Shown: one piece after another, positions 1-5,016 of the stretch
How positions within the stretch are numbered: position 1 is the first letter of the stretch
How the letters are laid out: each line of letters starts with the position of its first letter
NCBI GenBank assembly: GCA_947177115.1
Contig: CAMWTG010000121.1
Span: forward strand, 1 to 8,005
Reading direction: 5' to 3'
DNA: 8,005 nucleotides
Source: an uncultured Clostridia bacterium
Lineage (GTDB): Bacteria; Bacillota; Clostridia; Oscillospirales; Oscillospiraceae
The notes under the pieces: generated by a model
The model's input: only the letters and a program-made list of their open reading frames with translations
Told to the model about the DNA's origin: nothing
Databases searched by the model: none
Made by a program: the position numbers and the translations under genes

Positions 1-8
1 ATCCCTTG

Positions 9-31
9 GGCGTCACGCGGAGCGTGACACC
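9..31. repeat. Short hairpin at left edge
   Basis: GTCACGC (12-18) and GCGTGAC (22-28) are perfect reverse complements around a GGA loop. Two further G:C pairs (9-10 with 30-31) lie beyond one mismatch. No T-run follows directly, so it is not an obvious intrinsic terminator for a gene lying to the left. It may be a stand-alone palindrome or the edge of the adjacent repeat element. No coding frame around it is convincing. Confidence 0.5.
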
Positions 32-40
32 TTATTACGG

Positions 41-406
41 GGGAATTTGTTTTTTCGCTGATCCTGTGGTCTGTCTGGCCTAAACCGGACTTCTGGTGTA
101 ATTTCCTCTGCCCTGCGTCTATTTGAAGATGCAATCGGCAGACCCTACCATTGTACACGCTGAATCTCCCGGGGTGGTCATTGATGGATGTCCCGCCTAT
201 CGCCAGACTGTGGTGTAGGGGCGAGCATTGCTCGCCCGCTGCCTCCAGAAACCTGCGCAACATCGAACTTGCACCCCGGGAGCTCCCCTCGCGTGATACG
301 GTAGGGACTGCGATAACATCCTTGGACAGACGCTTCGCTCCATACACGGGAGCCAGCTCGGTTTAGACCGGACGGCCTACAGGACCCGCGCAAAACAAAT
401 CACCCC
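41..406. repeat. Large imperfect palindrome (foldback element)
   Basis: Two diverged arms of about 180 bases face each other, so almost the whole segment is its own imperfect reverse complement. Exact matching blocks, left with right, are 45-52/393-400 (ATTTGTTT), 62-67/379-384 (TCCTGT), 80-87/359-366 (CTAAACCG), 115-120/328-333 (GCGTCT), 143-149/300-306 (CCCTACC), 166-176/272-282 (CTCCCGGGGTG) and the core 219-227/229-237. The symmetry axis stays between about 222 and 228, as expected for one palindrome with small indels. Many differences between the arms are transitions, and some of these would be G:U pairs if the segment were transcribed. No transposase or credible ORF lies inside. It could be a foldback or MITE-like repeat, a pair of inverted REP-type sequences, or a gene for a long hairpin RNA. 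I cannot assign it to a named family. Confidence 0.72.
216..238. repeat. REP-like GC palindrome at foldback centre
   Basis: GGGCGAGCA (219-227) and TGCTCGCCC (229-237) are perfect reverse complements separated by one T; the TA before and the G after complete the unit. It resembles, from memory, the short palindromes of the form GTAGGGGCG...CGCCCG that are scattered between genes in many clostridial genomes. It is also the exact centre of the larger inverted repeat, so it may be the conserved core of that element. The identity as a dispersed repeat rests on recollection and was not checked by a search. Confidence 0.65.
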
Positions 407-546
407 ATGAGGGGATTCTCAAGGGCGGCGAAGCCCCCTTGAGCACGCTTTTGCTTCTTTTCGCGTGGGCGAAAAGAAGGCCCCGCCCCGGCGAGGGGCG
501 AATCTGAAACAAGACAGGCAGCAAGTGCCGCCGCGCAGCGGCGGCA
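402..546. repeat. Cluster of intergenic hairpins
   Basis: Five hairpins lie end to end in 145 bases. CCCC/GGGG (403-406/411-414) is short. CTCAAGGG/CCCTTGAG (418-425/436-443) has an inner GGC-GAA-GCC and one bulged C. CTTCTTTTCGC/GCGAAAAGAAG (454-464/469-479) has a 4-base loop. CGCCCC/GGGGCG (484-489/495-500) follows. TGCCGCCGC/GCGGCGGCA (526-534/538-546) has a 3-base loop. None carries the T-run expected of a simple terminator except weakly. The density suggests a composite dispersed repeat sitting between the foldback element and the pgi terminator. No gene is visible here. Confidence 0.6.
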
Positions 547-552
547 AAACGG

Positions 553-583
553 AAGGGACGCGGAACCAAGTTCCGCGTCCCTT
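553..583 (-). terminator. Probable intrinsic terminator of pgi
   Basis: AAGGGACGCGGAA (553-565) and TTCCGCGTCCCTT (571-583) form a perfect 13-base-pair stem with a 5-base loop. It starts 11 bases beyond the pgi stop codon in the direction of pgi transcription. On the minus strand the stem is followed by CCGTTTTG, so the T-run is short and offset by three bases. Read on the plus strand, the stem is followed within eight bases by ATTTTT. The position and stem strength make a terminator the best explanation, possibly working in both directions. Confidence 0.75.
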
Positions 584-594
584 ATATCAAATTT

Positions 595-1917
595 TTACCG
601 TCCCAGCTTCGCGCGGAGCTCCGCGCCCTTATCCTCATAACCGGGCTTATTGAGCAATGCAAACATATTCTTCTTATATGCCTCCACACCGGGCTGGTCG
701 AAGGGATTCACCCCCAGCAGATAGCCGGACAGTCCGCAGGAATACTCAAAGAAATAAATCAGCTCCCCGCAGGTGTACGCGTTGATCTCACCGGCGTGAA
801 TGATCAGATTGGGCACGCCGCCCTCTACGTGGGCCAGCAGAGTGCCGTCCATGGCCTGGGTGGCAATGAAATCCATATCCTTCCCGGCCAGGAAATTCAG
901 CCCATCGCCGTCAGCATCGTCATGGGGCACGCACAGCTGGTGTTTGCTCTTGCCGAAACGGATCACCGTCTCAAACATGGTCCGCTCGCCCTCCTGGAGG
1001 TACTGCCCCATAGAGTGCAGGTCGGCGGTAAACTCCACGCTGGCGGGGAAGAGACCCTTGTTCTCCTTGCCTTCGCTTTCGCCGTAGAGCTGTTTCCACC
1101 ACTCGGTAAAGAACCGGGCCCGGGGCTCGTAAGCAGCCAGGACCTCAATGCGCTTGCCCTGCTGATAGAGATCGTTCCGGGCGGCGGCGTACTGCCAGGC
1201 GGGGTTGGCGTCCAGGCCGGTCTTGCGGCAGGTCTCCATCATGCTGGCGGCGCCGCGCATCAGCTCATCCAGATCAATGCCGGCCACGGCAATGGGCAGC
1301 AGACCCACGGCGGTCAGCACACTGTAGCGTCCGCCCACATCATCGGGCACCACATAAGTCTCATAGCCCTCCGCAGTGGCCAGGGACTTTAATGCTCCCC
1401 GGGCCTTGTCGGTAGTGGCGTAAATGCGCTTGGCCGCCCCGGCCTTGCCGTACTTCTCCTCCAGTTTGGCCTTGAAGAAGCGGAATGCAACGGCGGGCTC
1501 AGTGGTGGTGCCGGACTTGGAGATCACGTTGACGGAGAAATCATCGTCTCCAATGAGGTCAAAAATCTCCTGCATGGCATCGCCGGAAAGGCCGTTGCCG
1601 GCGAAGTAGATGTTGGGCGTGTTCTTCTTCTTGAGATTGTAGTTGTTGGACTCCAGCAGTTCAACGACCGCCCGGGCGCCCAGATAGCTGCCGCCAATGC
1701 CGATGACCACCAGGGCCTTGCTGTCGGACTGGATCTTCTTAGCGGCGGCCTGAATGCGGGCGTATTCCTCTTTGTCGTAGTCCCGGGGCAGGTTGACCCA
1801 GCCCACGAAGTCGTTGCCCCTGCCGCTGGCCTCCTGGAGCCAGGTATGGGCCTGCGCAAGACCCTGGGCATATTTCTCCGCTTGGACGGAAGCGCTGGAG
1901 AGGTTGACCTGAAGCAT
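595..1917 (-). CDS. pgi: Glucose-6-phosphate isomerase
   Basis: This gene encodes the cytoplasmic enzyme that interconverts glucose 6-phosphate and fructose 6-phosphate in glycolysis and gluconeogenesis. The product is 440 residues, the usual size for the short bacterial PGI form. The sugar-phosphate binding motif IGIGGSYLGARA lies at about residues 72-83. PGI signature 1 (VISKSGTTTEPA) is at 131-142, and signature 2 (NPFDQPGVEAYKKN) at 404-417. By comparison with Bacillus PGI the expected catalytic residues are present: Glu280 in YGESEGK, His301 in ADLHSMGQ and Lys415 in EAYKKN. The frame is open to 2109, but the ATG at 1917 is chosen because AAGGAGG sits 9 bases upstream and the 64 extra residues do not look like PGI. 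It stands alone, divergent from the nfeD-like gene, with its own promoter and terminator. It appears intact. Confidence 0.97.
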   Translation of the reverse strand: MLQVNLSSASVQAEKYAQGLAQAHTWLQEASGRGNDFVGWVNLPRDYDKEEYARIQAAAKKIQSDSKALVVIGIGGSYLGARAVVELLESNNYNLKKKNTPNIYFAGNGLSGDAMQEIFDLIGDDDFSVNVISKSGTTTEPAVAFRFFKAKLEEKYGKAGAAKRIYATTDKARGALKSLATAEGYETYVVPDDVGGRYSVLTAVGLLPIAVAGIDLDELMRGAASMMETCRKTGLDANPAWQYAAARNDLYQQGKRIEVLAAYEPRARFFTEWWKQLYGESEGKENKGLFPASVEFTADLHSMGQYLQEGERTMFETVIRFGKSKHQLCVPHDDADGDGLNFLAGKDMDFIATQAMDGTLLAHVEGGVPNLIIHAGEINAYTCGELIYFFEYSCGLSGYLLGVNPFDQPGVEAYKKNMFALLNKPGYEDKGAELRAKLGR

Positions 1918-1969
1918 GGTTTGTATCCTCCTTGACGGTAAAATATTTTGGAATTGTTTCGATAGAAAC

Positions 1970-1998
1970 AGTATACCACTCTGTGCGCTATTGAGCAA
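1970..1998 (-). promoter_or_regulatory. SigA-type promoter of pgi
   Basis: On the minus strand TTGCTC (1993-1998) and TATACT (1970-1975) are separated by exactly 17 bases. This places the transcription start near 1963, about 45 bases before the pgi start codon. A small inverted repeat, TGTTTC-GATA-GAAACA (1955-1970), covers the -10 edge and the start site and could be an operator or a 5' hairpin. No regulator can be named. Confidence 0.72.
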
Positions 1999-2054
1999 GG
2001 AAGAATTTGGAGATTGAGGAAAATGTTGCGGGAAAAGCCATGGCCTGTCCCTAT

Positions 2055-2102
2055 ATGGATTTTTCCATTTTGGGAACTGTGCATCACAAAATGGATTTTT
2101 CC
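2055..2102. repeat. AT-rich inverted and direct repeat between divergent promoters
   Basis: TCCATTTTG (2064-2072) and CAAAATGGA (2087-2095) are perfect reverse complements around a 14-base loop. ATGGATTTTTCC also occurs as an exact direct repeat at 2055-2066 and 2091-2102. The segment lies between the pgi promoter and the divergent nfeD promoter. It could bind a regulator or act as a weak terminator or insulator (the plus-strand copy ends in TTTTT). The arrangement is plain in the sequence, but its function is unknown. Confidence 0.5.
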
Positions 2103-2121
2103 GGGCCAAATTTTACCCGTA

Positions 2122-2150
2122 TTGACGAAACATACGGGGTGTAGTATAAT
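2122..2150 (+). promoter_or_regulatory. Near-consensus SigA promoter for nfeD operon
   Basis: TTGACG (2122-2127) and a perfect TATAAT (2145-2150) are 17 bases apart, giving a predicted start near 2157. It is the strongest promoter match in the window. It drives a leader of about 140 bases and then the nfeD-like gene and probably the three genes behind it. Confidence 0.82.
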
Positions 2151-2163
2151 ATGTATATAAAAG

Positions 2164-2270
2164 CCTGTATTCGCAGCCGCTGAACGATGTCCGGACCGGC
2201 GTCTTTTTGCGGTCCGCAGCCTGGCGGAAACCGCCCCGTTTATCCGGCAGTCTCCGGCTATGGATACAGG
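2164..2270 (+). ncRNA. Candidate structured 5' leader RNA of nfeD operon
   Basis: The leader of the nfeD-like gene can close on itself by a long helix: 2164-2178 (CCTGTATTCGCAGCC) against 2256-2270 (GGCTATGGATACAGG), 14 of 15 pairs with two G:U and a single C-A mismatch. Inside are a 7-pair hairpin CGGACCG/CGGTCCG (2192-2198/2210-2216) with an 11-base loop containing TTTTT, and GGCGG-AAA-CCGCC (2223-2235). A competing small hairpin, TCCTG-AAA-CAGGA (2271-2283), sits right before the ribosome binding site and repeats the CAGG of the closing helix, so alternative folds are possible. I do not recognise a known riboswitch family. It could be an unclassified regulatory leader or simply a stable 5' UTR. 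Confidence 0.42.
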
Positions 2271-2298
2271 TCCTGAAACAGGATAGGAGGGCTGTAAT

Positions 2299-2751
2299 AT
2301 GCTGAACGTTATGGTTTGGGTATGGCTGGGCGTGACGGCGCTGGCGGCTTTTGTGGAGGCGGTCACCCTGACCCTGGTATCCGTGTGGTGCGTGGTGGGC
2401 GGACTGACGGCGGTGTTCGCGGCCTATTTCGGCGCGTCTGTCCCGGCGCAGCTGCTGCTGTTTATCGGCGTGTCCATTCTCACCGCCGCCATTGTCCGTC
2501 CCTTGGCAAAAAAATATGCCGATCCCCACAAGGTCGCCACCAACGCCGACCGCCTGCTGGGGATGGCGGCCAAGGTCACTGAGGACATTGACAACGCCCG
2601 CCCCTCCGGCGCGGTGTATGTGGACGGCAAGACCTGGACCGCCCGCAGCGCGGACGGCGAGGCTATCCCCGCCGGGGAAACAGTGGAGATCGAACGGATG
2701 GAGGGCGTGAAGCTCATCGTCCGCGCCAGAGCGGCGGTCCCTGCTGTATAA
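2299..2751 (+). CDS. NfeD-like membrane protein
   Basis: The product is 150 residues and looks like a short NfeD-family protein (PF01957): two membrane segments followed by a soluble OB-fold domain, without the ClpP-like protease part of long NfeD proteins. Hydrophobic segments lie at about residues 4-40 (possibly a hairpin, containing an intramembrane Glu and the SVWCVVGG motif) and 48-66, followed by RPLAKKY. Family-like features of the C-terminal domain are the TNADRLLG stretch (about 80-87), GAVYVDGKTW and the ending ERMEGVKLIV. The family normally acts with SPFH/flotillin proteins in membrane quality control, but no SPFH gene is next to it here. The ATG at 2299 is supported by TAGGAGG at 2284-2290, eight bases upstream. 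It is first in a likely operon, 27 bases before the first GNAT gene. The family call is firm; the cellular role is inferred. Confidence 0.86.
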   Translation: MLNVMVWVWLGVTALAAFVEAVTLTLVSVWCVVGGLTAVFAAYFGASVPAQLLLFIGVSILTAAIVRPLAKKYADPHKVATNADRLLGMAAKVTEDIDNARPSGAVYVDGKTWTARSADGEAIPAGETVEIERMEGVKLIVRARAAVPAV

Positions 2752-2778
2752 GGAAAGACAGAGACAAGGAGAAACGGG

Positions 2779-3636
2779 ATGCTGGTACCTCTGCAGGAGA
2801 AAGATTTTGACAAGTACATTGATTTTGCCTATGAGCTGGCCATGGACCCCGCCCGGACCTGCTATCCCGTTTTCTACGATGGCGTAAAGACCCGGGAGCT
2901 CTTCGTTGCCGATGCACGGAAGGGGCTTTCGCTTCCGGAAGACGAGATCCTGCTCTATGAGGAGGACGGCGCGGCGGAGGGCTGGATCCACTGCTACTAT
3001 CTGCCCGAGGACCGGTACATTGCCCACCGCTCCTGCGGCATCCGGCGGAATACCGCCCGTGCGCTGGAGGAACTTTCCGGCCATTTGGCGGCACGGTATC
3101 CCGGCTGTGAGTGGGCCGTTGGATTTCCCGAGGAGAACCGGGAGGCGCTGGACTGGGTGAAGAACGCGGGATTCGAGCTGCTGGAGGATTCCCAGTATTA
3201 TACATTTCACTTTGACCGGTACCCTTCCAGCCCGGAGGACCCGTCCGTAGAGCGGATCACGGAAGAAAATTTTGAGAGATTCCAGCGGGTCCACCGGACC
3301 ATTGAGGGGAACATGTACTGGAATTGCCAGCGGCTCCGGGCGGACCTTCCCAACTGGGACCTGTTCGTGGCGGAGGAGGACGGCGCGTCCGGGGAGGTCA
3401 TGGCCCTCAACGCGGGAGACGGCTTTTACAGCATTTTCGGCGTGGCCTGCGGGGATGGGCAGTTCCATGAGGGCCTGTACCGGCGGCTGCTGACCCGGGC
3501 GCTGGATGAGGGGAAGCGGAAGGGCGCGAGGTATCTGACCTTTTTCGTGGATACGCCGGAGGAGGCTAACCGGATCATGCCGGAGCTGGGATTTCATCGT
3601 GTGGGCAGGTACTTTGGCTACCATAAAATGATATAG
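2779..3636 (+). CDS. Double-GNAT acetyltransferase-like protein, copy 1
   Basis: The product is a 285-residue soluble protein made of two GNAT-like halves, about residues 1-145 and 155-285. Each half has the pattern acidic-Asp-Gly, Gly-Glu/Glu-Gly strand, a helix around ALEEL or LYRRLL, and a closing (A/L)GF...Y segment. The C-terminal half ends in the typical GNAT signature LGFHRVGRYFGYHK. The acetyl-CoA pyrophosphate loop, normally R/Q-x-x-G-x-G/A, is degenerate: FHEGLYRRLL at 229-238. Activity may therefore reside in one half only or be altered. AAGGAG at 2766-2771 supports the ATG at 2779. A gapless paralogue follows 20 bases downstream. The substrate is unknown; the family transfers acyl groups from CoA to amines, and small metabolites, antibiotics or proteins are all possible. 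Confidence 0.8.
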   Translation: MLVPLQEKDFDKYIDFAYELAMDPARTCYPVFYDGVKTRELFVADARKGLSLPEDEILLYEEDGAAEGWIHCYYLPEDRYIAHRSCGIRRNTARALEELSGHLAARYPGCEWAVGFPEENREALDWVKNAGFELLEDSQYYTFHFDRYPSSPEDPSVERITEENFERFQRVHRTIEGNMYWNCQRLRADLPNWDLFVAEEDGASGEVMALNAGDGFYSIFGVACGDGQFHEGLYRRLLTRALDEGKRKGARYLTFFVDTPEEANRIMPELGFHRVGRYFGYHKMI

Positions 3637-3656
3637 GAACAGAGGAGAATAATAAT

Positions 3657-4514
3657 ATGTTGATTCCACTGCAAGAAAAAGATTTTGATAAATACATTGA
3701 CTTCGCCTATGAATTGGCCCTGGACCCCGCCCGGACCTTCTATCCCGTCTTTTTCGATGGCATCAAGACGAAGGAGGATTTTATCGCCAGGGCCCGGAAG
3801 GCTTTTTCAAAGCCGGAGGACGAGATCCTTCTTTATCAGGCCGATGGCGCGGTGGAGGGCTGGCTCCACTATTACCATCTGCCCGAGGATCACTATATCC
3901 AGCTTTATACCAGCTGCATCCGACAGAATACCACGGGTGCGCTGGAGGAGCTTTCCGGCTATCTGGCGCAGCGGTATCCCGGCTGTGACTGGCTTGTAGG
4001 CTTCCCGGCGGAAAACCGGGAGGCGGAAGCCTGGGCGAAGGGCGCGGGATTCCGGCAATTTGACGATGCCCAGAACTACAGCTTCTTCTTCGACCGGTAC
4101 GACCCGGTCCCGGACGATCCGTCCGTGGAGCGGATCACGGAGGAAAATTTCAAGAAATTCCAGCGGGTCCACCGGACTATTGAGGCGGATATGTTCTGGA
4201 ACTGCCAGCGGGTCCGGGAAAAGCTCTCGGAGTGGACCATCTTCGTGGCAGAGGAGGACGGCGTGGCCGGGGAGATCATGGCCACCAGCTTCAAGGACGA
4301 TATGTACGAGATATTCGCCCTGTGCTGCGAAGACGGGAACTATCACGAGGGCCTGTACCGGCGGCTGCTGGCCCGATTCCTGAACGAGGGAAAGCGGCAG
4401 GGCGCGAAGGATCTGATCTTCTTCGTGGGTACAGACGATGAGATGAACCGGATCATGCCAGAGCTTGGCTTCCATCTGGTGGGCCGGTATCTGGGGTATC
4501 AGAAGAAAATTTAG
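3657..4514 (+). CDS. Double-GNAT acetyltransferase-like protein, copy 2
   Basis: This is the tandem paralogue of the preceding gene. Both products are 285 residues and align without a gap; by hand count about 193 positions are identical (68%). Conserved blocks include the first 20 residues apart from Val/Ile3, PEDEILLY (53-60), DPSVERITEENF (154-165), FQRVHRTIE (168-176), EGLYRRLL (231-238) and NRIMPELGFH (264-273). Divergence concentrates around 81-87, 131-150 and 211-228, which is where substrate-binding surfaces may lie. AGAGGAG at 3641-3647, nine bases before ATG, supports the start. The gap to copy 1 is only 20 bases, so translation is probably coordinated. Both copies use TAG as stop. 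The degenerate acetyl-CoA loop (YHEGLYRRLL, 229-238) is shared. The duplication looks old and both copies are intact, suggesting separate selected functions. Confidence 0.8.
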   Translation: MLIPLQEKDFDKYIDFAYELALDPARTFYPVFFDGIKTKEDFIARARKAFSKPEDEILLYQADGAVEGWLHYYHLPEDHYIQLYTSCIRQNTTGALEELSGYLAQRYPGCDWLVGFPAENREAEAWAKGAGFRQFDDAQNYSFFFDRYDPVPDDPSVERITEENFKKFQRVHRTIEADMFWNCQRVREKLSEWTIFVAEEDGVAGEIMATSFKDDMYEIFALCCEDGNYHEGLYRRLLARFLNEGKRQGAKDLIFFVGTDDEMNRIMPELGFHLVGRYLGYQKKI

Positions 4515-4575
4515 CCGTCCTTTGGGGCATACTACCCTCGAACCCGGAAAACCCGGGCGGGAGGGAGACATTGCC

Positions 4576-4731
4576 ATGAGCGAGAAAAAACGGAAGAAGT
4601 CCCATGATCCCATGGAAAAAGCCATGGACCTGACCATCTGGCAGTCCGCCAAGACGGACCCCCAGGGCAGCTATACCGGCACCCCGGCGGACCCCTATGA
4701 GGTCCCGGTCCAGGACGCGGACGACCTGTAA
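4576..4731 (+). CDS. Small conserved-looking hypothetical protein (51 aa)
   Basis: A 51-residue protein begins with a Lys-rich stretch (MSEKKRKKSHDPMEKAMD). It ends in a polar, acidic tail containing DPQGSYTGTPADPYE and the terminal VPVQDADDL. No signal peptide or membrane segment is seen. The tail resembles, from memory, a small uncharacterised clostridial protein family ending in PVQDADDL with an upstream QGSYTG motif; no function is known to me. The open frame extends further upstream, but ATG 4576 is preferred because GGGAGGG (4559-4565) lies ten bases before it and the upstream residues look like non-coding sequence. It lies 61 bases after GNAT copy 2 and may be the last gene of that operon. 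The 4543-4557 hairpin CCCGG-AAAAC-CCGGG sits just before its ribosome binding site. Confidence 0.68.
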   Translation: MSEKKRKKSHDPMEKAMDLTIWQSAKTDPQGSYTGTPADPYEVPVQDADDL

Positions 4732-4734
4732 CGG

Positions 4735-4769
4735 CAGAAGAAGCGGAGAGCGCGTGTGCTCTCCGCTTC
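4735..4769. repeat. Hairpin after the small gene (repeat copy A)
   Basis: GAAGCGGAGAGC (4740-4751) and GCTCTCCGCTTC (4758-4769) form a perfect 12-pair stem with loop GCGTGT, starting 8 bases after the small gene's stop. No T-run follows, so it is not a standard intrinsic terminator on its own. The first 19 bases, from CAGAAG at 4735 to 4753, are repeated exactly at 4925-4943. Confidence 0.65.
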
Positions 4770-4797
4770 AGCCCGTCAAAAGAGCCCTCCGCAGGAG

Positions 4798-4880
4798 TTT
4801 GCGCTGCAGGCGCAAAAAAATCAAATCACTTTTCGGGGGCACGTACCTCGAAAAAGTACATTGCGGGCCGAACTCGGCCC
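4798..4880. repeat. Two further intergenic hairpins
   Basis: TTTGCGC (4798-4804) pairs with GCGCAAA (4810-4816) around TGCAG and is followed by an A-run, not a T-run. GGGCCGA (4865-4871) pairs with TCGGCCC (4874-4880) with almost no loop. Between them is an unremarkable stretch with GTAC repeated at 4843-4846 and 4856-4859. No gene is visible. Together with the flanking palindromes this looks like a composite dispersed repeat. Confidence 0.5.
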
Positions 4881-4891
4881 GGACCCCTTTC

Positions 4892-4920
4892 TCAAAAAAG
4901 TGGCACTGCCACTTTTTTGA
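4892..4920. terminator. Bidirectional intrinsic terminator palindrome
   Basis: TCAAAAAAGTGGCA (4892-4905) and TGCCACTTTTTTGA (4907-4920) are perfect reverse complements around a single C. As RNA this gives a GTGGC-ACT-GCCAC hairpin with six A before and six T after it on either strand. That is the classic form of a bidirectional terminator. It would end transcription from the nfeD-GNAT-small-gene operon before the amidase gene. Confidence 0.7.
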
Positions 4921-4926
4921 CAGACA

Positions 4927-4964
4927 GAAGAAGCGGAGAGCGCATACGCGCTCTCCGCTTCTTC
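4927..4964. repeat. Perfect 17-bp hairpin (repeat copy B)
   Basis: GAAGAAGCGGAGAGCGC (4927-4943) and GCGCTCTCCGCTTCTTC (4948-4964) form an uninterrupted 17-pair stem with loop ATAC, ending 52 bases before the amidase start codon. It is a longer version of the hairpin at 4735-4769 and shares 19 exact bases with it (4925-4943). As part of the amidase 5' region it could stabilise or attenuate the transcript, but its origin as a repeat end is equally likely. Confidence 0.65.
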
Positions 4965-5016
4965 ACACCTCCCCGGTCCTTGCCGCATAGGATGGTAAAA
5001 ACAGGAGGTGCGATCC

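Noticed and set aside
151..366. 71-codon frames on both strands inside the foldback element
   Set aside because: They run across the palindrome core, lack ribosome binding sites and show no protein-like pattern.
796..1392. 198-codon open frame on the plus strand
   Set aside because: It is antisense to the intact pgi gene, and no family features or ribosome binding site are seen.
1918..2109. Extended pgi N-terminus (64 extra residues)
   Set aside because: The extension would span the pgi promoter, is unlike PGI, and the ATG at 1917 has an excellent AAGGAGG nine bases upstream.
2113..3669. 518-codon open frame on the minus strand opposite the nfeD and first GNAT genes
   Set aside because: It lies antisense to two well-supported genes with ribosome binding sites, has low-complexity Arg/His/Gly/Pro-rich composition typical of an antisense shadow in GC-rich DNA, and shows no recognisable domain.
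4917..4922. Perfect TTGACA as a -35 box for the amidase gene
   Set aside because: It is formed by the end of the terminator palindrome and there is no -10 box at a 16-18 base spacing.
4735..4964. CRISPR array
   Set aside because: There are only two copies of one repeat, 190 bases apart, with no regular spacers and no cas genes.
5008..5010. GTG as alternative amidase start
   Set aside because: It overlaps the AGGAGG ribosome binding site used by the ATG at 5017.
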